This document shows, in pieces, positions 58,872-64,000 of a DNA stretch of 64,000 nt (its first letter is position 1; every line of letters begins with the position of its first letter). The translations under genes and the position numbers were made by a program. The notes under the pieces were generated by a model that searched no databases, was not told the DNA's origin, and saw only the letters and a program-made list of their open reading frames with translations. Source of the stretch: Pseudomaricurvus sp. HS19 (GTDB lineage: Bacteria; Pseudomonadota; Gammaproteobacteria; Pseudomonadales; Cellvibrionaceae); the NCBI RefSeq assembly GCF_009857815.1, contig NZ_WVVW01000001.1:248001-312000 (forward strand). Reading direction: 5' to 3'.

Positions 58872-59189
58872 ATGACCGGCATTATTGTTACCACCCGCGA
58901 GAGTGAATCCCGCACCCTGGAACTGGAACCGGAGGCGACGCTGATGCAGTTGATCTGCGATGCCGGCGTCGACGAACTGCTGGCTCTCTGTGGCGGTGTC
59001 TGTTCCTGTGGTACCTGCCATGTCTATGTCGACGCAGAATTCCTGCCCCTGTTACCACCGGTGGAGGAAGATGAAGACCTGATCCTGCAGGAGTCGCCTG
59101 CCCGCCAGCCGAATTCACGCCTGTCCTGCCAGATCCGCCTGACGGAGGCGTTGCAGGGGTTGCGCGTCACTATTGCACCGGAAGGTTGA
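58872..59189 (+). CDS. 2Fe-2S ferredoxin of adrenodoxin/putidaredoxin type
   Basis: This 105-residue electron carrier has the cluster ligands C40, C46, C49 and C86, spaced C-x5-C-x2-C, as in putidaredoxin (CGGVCSCGTC; one additional cysteine, C44, lies between). It donates electrons to a P450. ATG 58872 gives MTGIIVTTRES, the family length; the upstream GTG only adds eight residues. It lies 52 bp before the P450 gene. Confidence 0.93.
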   Translation: MTGIIVTTRESESRTLELEPEATLMQLICDAGVDELLALCGGVCSCGTCHVYVDAEFLPLLPPVEEDEDLILQESPARQPNSRLSCQIRLTEALQGLRVTIAPEG

Positions 59190-59241
59190 ACACTTGCACG
59201 ACTGCATCAATAACAATCAATAATCTGTCGAGGAGAACACC

Positions 59242-60522
59242 ATGTCTGCCCAGGCTCTGAACGAAAAAGATTACTTTACCGACCTCTCTGTGCTGCTGGA
59301 TCCCTACGCCTATTTCGAGGCCATGCGCGAGCAGGGACCGGTATGCCCGCTGCCCAATCACGAGGGCGCACTGATGATTACCGGCTTTGCCGAGGCGATT
59401 GAAGTGCTGCGTAACCACAAGGATTTTTCCTCCCTCAATTCCACCGTCGGTGCCGGTTTTCCACTGCCATTCAAGCCGGAAGGGAATGACATTACGGCGT
59501 TGATGGAAGCCAACCGCGACAAGTACATGGGTGGTGACCTGCTGGTGGCATTGGACGGGGAGAAGCACTCGGCCCTGCGCTCGGTGATGAATCGCCTGTT
59601 GACGCCGACGCGGCTGAAAGCCAACCAGGAATTTATGGTGGAGTACGCAGAGCAGCTGGTAAAGGAGGCTGTTGCGAAAGGTGGGTGTGAACTGGTGAAT
59701 GAGATTGCCACCCCCTTTGTGACCCTGGTGATTGCCGACCTGCTGGGTGTGCCGGCAGAGGACCGGGAGAAATTCCGCGAGGTGATCGACAACGCACCGC
59801 CACCCGGCAATATGAACAACGAGGCAATGCCGACGGAAATGTCGGTGCTGGTATTTCTGGGGACGTTCTTTTACGAGTACCTGATAGATCGCAAGGAGAA
59901 TCCCCGGGAGGATGTACTGTCACAACTGGCTCACGCCAAGTACCCCGATGGCAGCGACGCCGACCTGCTGGATATGGTGAAAATGGCCACCTTTATGTTT
60001 GCCGCCGGACAGGACACCAGCGCCAAATTGCTGGGTAACGCCATGCGTTACATCGTCGACGTCCCCGGTCTGCAGGAGCAGTTGCGCGCTGACTACAGCC
60101 TGATTACGCCGTTCCTGGAAGAAGTACTGCGTCTGGAGGGCTCCACCAAGATCACCTCCCGCCTGGCCTGCCGCGACACCAAAATTGGTGACATCGAGGT
60201 GCCGGCCGGTACCCAGGTTCTGATCTCCCTGGCGGCAGCCAATCGCGATCCACGGCGTTGGGAAAACCCCAACCAGTTTCAGCTGCATCGCCCGCGCATC
60301 ATGGAACACCTGGCGTTTGGGCGCGGGGTTCACACCTGTGCCGGTGCGCCATTGGCCCGCGCTGAAGTGAAGGTGATCCTGGAGCGTTTCTTTGAGAACA
60401 CCAGTCATATTGACCTGAACCCGGAGAAGCACGGCACGGCGGGTAATCGTAAGCTGGAGTTTGAGCCCAGCTTTATTATTCGCGGCTTATCGAACCTGCA
60501 GGTGGATCTCACACCCGCCTGA
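59242..60522 (+). CDS. Cytochrome P450 (bacterial class I)
   Basis: This soluble monooxygenase of 426 residues hydroxylates an unknown substrate. The heme cysteine is C366 in FGRGVHTCAGAPLAR. The oxygen-activating helix is FAAGQDTSAKLL, with Ser replacing the second Thr of the common AG-x-D/E-T-T. The ExxR pair is EVLR, and a PERF-like region follows in the RPRIMEHLAFG stretch. GAGGAG precedes ATG 59242. With the ferredoxin upstream and a ferredoxin reductase at the right edge, it forms a complete class I chain. Sterols, terpenes or fatty acids are the usual substrates; the sequence does not choose. Confidence 0.94.
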   Translation: MSAQALNEKDYFTDLSVLLDPYAYFEAMREQGPVCPLPNHEGALMITGFAEAIEVLRNHKDFSSLNSTVGAGFPLPFKPEGNDITALMEANRDKYMGGDLLVALDGEKHSALRSVMNRLLTPTRLKANQEFMVEYAEQLVKEAVAKGGCELVNEIATPFVTLVIADLLGVPAEDREKFREVIDNAPPPGNMNNEAMPTEMSVLVFLGTFFYEYLIDRKENPREDVLSQLAHAKYPDGSDADLLDMVKMATFMFAAGQDTSAKLLGNAMRYIVDVPGLQEQLRADYSLITPFLEEVLRLEGSTKITSRLACRDTKIGDIEVPAGTQVLISLAAANRDPRRWENPNQFQLHRPRIMEHLAFGRGVHTCAGAPLARAEVKVILERFFENTSHIDLNPEKHGTAGNRKLEFEPSFIIRGLSNLQVDLTPA

Positions 60523-60549
60523 CCTGCCGCAATAAGGGGTGAGGGAGTG

Positions 60550-61818
60550 TTACTCGCCCCGAAGGGCCAACCAGTTGGCCAGTCCACGGCCTGCCAGACG
60601 GCCGGTGGCAAAGCAGGCAGTCAGCAGGTAACCGCCGGTGGGTGCTTCCCAGTCCAGCATCTCGCCGGCCACAAACACACCGGGCAAGGCACGCAGCATC
60701 AGCTGTTCATCCACGGCGGTAAAGCGGACGCCGCCGGCGCTGCTGATGGCTTCGCTCAGGGGGCGGGTGCCGGTTACGGTTGGCAGCGGCATCGCTTTGA
60801 GGGCGCGGGCCAGTGCCCTGTGATCACTCATCACCAGATCCGGGCAGCATTCCCGCAGCAGCGCGTTGGCGATCGACGGCAGTTTCAATTTTTTCTGTAA
60901 CAGGTTGCTGCTGCTCATACCTTTGCGGGCTTGCTGCAACTTATCAACAATCTCTGCCTCGCTGTTATGGGGCAGCCAATCCAGCAACAGCCGGGCCTTG
61001 TCGGGAGTCTGCTGCGTCAGTTCACGCAGGGGAGCGCTGAGGGCGTAAACCAGGCTGCCTTCCACACCATAGGCCGAGACAATGCATTCGCCGGTCTGCC
61101 GCTCCTGTTGGCCATCTGCGGTGGTCAGGCCCAGGCCGACATTTTTCAACGGGGTACCGGCAAAGCGTTCGCGGATGTAGTCGCTCCAGGGCAATTCAAA
61201 ACCACAGTTACTGGCCTGCAGGGGGTTGATCTCAACGCCCACGTCACCCAGCAGGTCGCACCAGTTACCGGTGGAACCCAGTTGCGGCCAGCTGCCACCG
61301 CCCAGTGCCAGTACCACGCCGCCAAAGCGCAACTCTTGTACGCCATGAGGTGTGTCCAGTTGCCAGCACAGCCCCTGTTCATCCTGCTGCAGGCCAACCC
61401 AGCGATGACGGGTATGGAGGGTGATTCCCTGTTCCCGCAGCCGGTGCAGCCAAGCTCGCAGCAGCGGGGCGGCTTTCATCTCCCTGGGGAAAACCCGGCC
61501 GGAGGTGCCGACAAAGGTTTCCACCCCGAGGGCGTGAATCCAACCGCGCAATTCATCGGGCGTAAACGCATCGATGGCGGGGCGTAAACAGGGCTCCGCT
61601 TCCCGGTAGCGGGGCAGGAATTGCTCATAGCCCTCGGCGTGGGTAATGTTCATACCACCAACCCCGGCGCGCAGGAATTTACGTGCGGCACTGGGCATGG
61701 ATTCGAACACCGCCACCTTATAGCCAGCGCCTGCCAGTTGTTCTGCCGCCATCAGACCGGCCGGACCAGCGCCGATCACGGCAACAGGCAAAGTTTGGGG
61801 GGCAGGGGGTGTGGTCAT
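60550..61818 (-). CDS. FAD-dependent oxidoreductase of the YhiN/HI0933 family
   Basis: This flavoprotein of 422 residues has a dinucleotide-binding motif AVIGAGPAGLMAAEQLAGAG (about 13-32) and FLRAGVGGMNITHA, the HI0933 family site. It ends with GVFVAGEMLDWEAPTGGYLLTACFATGRLAG, where an FAD-contacting GE-x-LD motif is visible. The reaction is unknown for most members. It is convergent with the P450 gene, with 27 bp between stops. Confidence 0.92.
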   Translation of the reverse strand: MTTPPAPQTLPVAVIGAGPAGLMAAEQLAGAGYKVAVFESMPSAARKFLRAGVGGMNITHAEGYEQFLPRYREAEPCLRPAIDAFTPDELRGWIHALGVETFVGTSGRVFPREMKAAPLLRAWLHRLREQGITLHTRHRWVGLQQDEQGLCWQLDTPHGVQELRFGGVVLALGGGSWPQLGSTGNWCDLLGDVGVEINPLQASNCGFELPWSDYIRERFAGTPLKNVGLGLTTADGQQERQTGECIVSAYGVEGSLVYALSAPLRELTQQTPDKARLLLDWLPHNSEAEIVDKLQQARKGMSSSNLLQKKLKLPSIANALLRECCPDLVMSDHRALARALKAMPLPTVTGTRPLSEAISSAGGVRFTAVDEQLMLRALPGVFVAGEMLDWEAPTGGYLLTACFATGRLAGRGLANWLALRGE

Positions 61819-61953
61819 GGTGTTTCCGGCGGCAGTTCAGTGCCGCGCAGTGTACCATTTCAGCAGCGCTGAGGTGGGGAAAGCTGAGCCATTCGGACAG
61901 CTGCTGTTATTGCCTTGGCAGACAAAAAATAGCAAAGCGCAGGGAGTGGTCGA

Positions 61954-63447
61954 ATGAAAAAAATCCTGGTGGCACTGGCGATCGTGGTGCTGTTGCTGGT
62001 GGCGGTGAAACTGCTCACCAGCGACGTCACGGTGAATGCTCCCTTCAGCCAGTTTCTTTATCAATACACTGGCAAGGTGCCTGAGGATGCGGCTGTGGTC
62101 GGGCGTATGCGTGTTCCGGACGGGCTACAGCTGCAGGTCTGGGCTACCGGGTTGCCCGGGGTGCGTATGCTGGAGATGACCCCCCAGGGACACCTGCTGG
62201 CGAGCCTGCCACGACAGGGGCGGGTGGTTGCCATAACAACAGGGCCGCAGGGGCAGGCGTTGTCGGTGCGGGATCTGCTTACTGACCTGGATCGTCCTCA
62301 TGGATTGGCGCTGCATGGTGGTTACCTGTATGTGGCGGAGGGCACCCGGGTGGTGCGCGCGGTCATGGAGGAGCGCGCTGATGGCATTGCGTTGAGTGGC
62401 ATGCCGGAAACCGTAGTCAGCGGTTTGCCGGATGGTGGCAACCACTGGACCCGCAGTATTGGCTTTGGCCCCGATGATCGCCTCTACATCACCGCCGGTT
62501 CCAGCTGTAATGTCTGTGAGGAGAGCGAACCCATGCGCGCCGCCATGATGGTGGCCAATGCGGATGGTTCGGATTTCCGGGTTTATGCCAGCGGCCTGCG
62601 CAACAGTGTGGGGTTCGACTGGCACCCGTTAACAGAAGTGCTCTATGCCACGGACAACGGTCGGGACCTGCTGGGGGATGATTTCCCGCCCTGCGAACTC
62701 AACCGGGTTGTGGACGGGGGTTTTTACGGCTGGCCTTACGCCAATGGCGCCAATGTCCCGGATCCTGATTTTGGGGCGGCTAACGCCGATATAATCGCCA
62801 GCGCCAGGGCACCGGTGTTTGATTTTCCTGCCCACACTGCCCCCTTGGGTATCACTTTTCTAACCAGCCTGCAGGCGCCGCCGGGGTATCGCAATGCCGC
62901 ATTGGTGGCCTTGCACGGCTCCTGGAATCGCAGCAAAAAATCCGGATATAAAGTTGTGTCGCTGCACTGGCCGCAGGATGGCCGCATTCAGATGCGTGAC
63001 TTCCTTACCGGCTTTGAAGTGGATGAAGATGTGATCGGCCGGCCGGTGGATATCGCCGAGGGGCAGGATGGCAGTATCTATATTTCGGACGATTTTGCCG
63101 GGGTTATCTGGCGGGTCTCGGGGGCGCCGGGCGACTCTGGCACACTGCTGAACCAGCCACTTGCCGCCAGTGCAGCAAAGACGGCCGCTGTGGTGTTTGC
63201 ACCTGAGCAGGTAGCCCGGGGCAAAGCACTGTTTGCCAGTTATGGGTGTGGCAGCTGTCATCTGCAGCAGGAAGCGGATCAGGGCGTGGTGGTAAAGCCG
63301 CTGCTGGAACTAGCGGAGCGCTACGACCAGCTGGCGCTGGTGGCGTTCCTGTCGGCGCCCACTCCGCCCATGCCGCAATTCCCGTTGTCGGATACGGAGC
63401 GGGAAGATCTGGCCGCTTACCTGTTGTCGGAGTCGACGCTGCAGTGA
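61954..63447 (+). CDS. Sorbosone/glucose dehydrogenase-like beta-propeller with C-terminal cytochrome c
   Basis: This protein of 497 residues starts with an N-terminal membrane anchor or signal (ILVALAIVVLLLVAVKLL). A six-bladed propeller of the PQQ-type sorbosone dehydrogenase family fills about 55-390: DLDRPHGLALHGGYLYVAEG, HWTRSIGFGPDDRLYITAG and SGLRNSVGFDWHP are typical. A separate cytochrome c domain follows at about 410-497, with the heme site CGSCH. Electrons from sugar or alcohol oxidation could therefore pass directly to the respiratory chain. It acts in the periplasm. The fusion supports a dehydrogenase function, but the substrate is unknown. Confidence 0.88.
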   Translation: MKKILVALAIVVLLLVAVKLLTSDVTVNAPFSQFLYQYTGKVPEDAAVVGRMRVPDGLQLQVWATGLPGVRMLEMTPQGHLLASLPRQGRVVAITTGPQGQALSVRDLLTDLDRPHGLALHGGYLYVAEGTRVVRAVMEERADGIALSGMPETVVSGLPDGGNHWTRSIGFGPDDRLYITAGSSCNVCEESEPMRAAMMVANADGSDFRVYASGLRNSVGFDWHPLTEVLYATDNGRDLLGDDFPPCELNRVVDGGFYGWPYANGANVPDPDFGAANADIIASARAPVFDFPAHTAPLGITFLTSLQAPPGYRNAALVALHGSWNRSKKSGYKVVSLHWPQDGRIQMRDFLTGFEVDEDVIGRPVDIAEGQDGSIYISDDFAGVIWRVSGAPGDSGTLLNQPLAASAAKTAAVVFAPEQVARGKALFASYGCGSCHLQQEADQGVVVKPLLELAERYDQLALVAFLSAPTPPMPQFPLSDTEREDLAAYLLSESTLQ

Positions 63448-63517
63448 GGATCGGTTTCCTGCTGCGGGAGTGAGGTCTTTGAAGTCATTATCTGGCGTTG
63501 GCCTGACGACAAGGCAT

Positions 63518-63550
63518 AAAAAAGCCAGCTCCAAGGGGCTGGCTTTTCAG
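63518..63550. terminator. Bidirectional terminator between the dehydrogenase and ferredoxin reductase genes
   Basis: AAAAGCCAGC (63520-63529) and GCTGGCTTTT (63538-63547) form a ten-base stem with A and T tracts on either side. It serves both convergent genes. Confidence 0.85.
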
Positions 63551-63576
63551 GTTCAGGTACAGGCTGGTAACCGGAA

Positions 63577-64000
63577 TTACTGGACCAGCAGCTCCTTCAC
63601 CGCAATGCTCTCATCCGCCAGGCGCGCAGGATCTACCGGCAGGCTGTCGGCAATAATGCGCTTGGCCAGCATAAACTCCTGCGGACGGTTTACGCAGTCA
63701 GCAGCAATCAGTTTGCCTTCTTTCAGGTAGTAGGCCACGAAGCTGCGGCTGGTGTCCTTGTCGCCACGAATGACCACCTGATCGTAACCCTGGCTCATAC
63801 CGGCGATCTGCAGTTTCAGGTCGAACTGATCGGACCAGAACCATGGCAGGGCGTTGTAGACCTTCTCCTTGCCACAGATGCTGGCAGCGGCGGACTTGGA
63901 CTGCTCGGTGGCGTTGGGTACAGACTCCAGGCGCATGCGGATGTTGTAGAGGTGGTTGAAGTGGTTGGCGCAGTCACCGGAAGCCACGATATCGGGATCA
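63577..64000 (-). CDS. Ferredoxin--NAD(P)+ reductase (FAD-dependent), 5' end cut by window edge
   Basis: About 141 C-terminal residues are present; the frame stays open to the right edge, where DPDIVASGDCANHFNHLYN reads as the FAD-contacting GD motif of putidaredoxin/rubredoxin reductases. The rest (ALPWFWSDQFDLKLQIAG, then SRSFVAYYLKEGKLIAAD) matches the C-terminal domain of the family. It is the likely electron donor of the ferredoxin at 58872. A terminator lies just past the stop. Confidence 0.9.
   Translation of the reverse strand, partial: DPDIVASGDCANHFNHLYNIRMRLESVPNATEQSKSAAASICGKEKVYNALPWFWSDQFDLKLQIAGMSQGYDQVVIRGDKDTSRSFVAYYLKEGKLIAADCVNRPQEFMLAKRIIADSLPVDPARLADESIAVKELLVQ

Overview
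The window reads as chromosomal DNA of a GC-rich gammaproteobacterium, probably a marine heterotroph of the Cellvibrionales/OM60 kind. That placement is an inference from gene content: a sterol/lipid-type catabolic toolkit, a TonB receptor, a sulfatase, an LpxC and several PchR/OruR-like AraC regulators. No rRNA, tRNA, CRISPR array or insertion sequence was seen.

Left part (1-27.7 kb): ordinary metabolic genes in short units. They are a quinone-oxidoreductase-like dehydrogenase cut by the window edge, a TonB-dependent receptor, a histone-deacetylase-like hydrolase, a glutathione transferase, a serine pathway unit (serC, serA, NIF3-like gene), two Nudix hydrolases, a DUF1289 gene with purT, an AraC regulator with a yhhQ transporter, an acyl-CoA dehydrogenase, an exported protein of unknown role, a sulfatase, a GlxA-type regulator divergent from an OsmC protein, and an SDR. 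Next comes a LuxE-like/LuxC-like acyl reduction pair with a divergent TetR regulator and an MFS carrier. A 29-bp block (25 of 29 identical) sits over both the luxE-side promoter and the MFS promoter, so these genes look like one small TetR regulon. A stand-alone lpxC and another AraC regulator close this part.

Centre (28.2-55.5 kb): a 27-kb, six-gene, one-direction unit. It encodes a giant protein of about 6,640 residues with an N-terminal LEPR-XLL motif and no Sec signal peptide, a small DUF3467-like protein, a GAF-GAF-TM-HlyD fusion, a PqqD-like/M50 zinc protease/HlyD fusion, a short SecA-like ATPase, and a periplasmic membrane-fusion protein. No ABC exporter, TolC or two-partner secretion gene accompanies it. 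I read this as a dedicated export or processing locus for the giant surface protein, built from unusual parts. It is the best candidate here for an undescribed system.

Right part (55.5-64 kb): a MOSC protein, a CPBP membrane protease, murI with a TetR regulator, and a class I cytochrome P450 system. The ferredoxin and P450 genes follow a strong promoter overlapped by a perfect TetR-like palindrome, and a ferredoxin reductase runs off the right edge. Between them lie a YhiN-type flavoprotein and a membrane-anchored sugar-dehydrogenase-like protein with a cytochrome c tail.

Most assignments rest on motifs read by eye. No database search was possible, so subfamily names and substrates are tentative.
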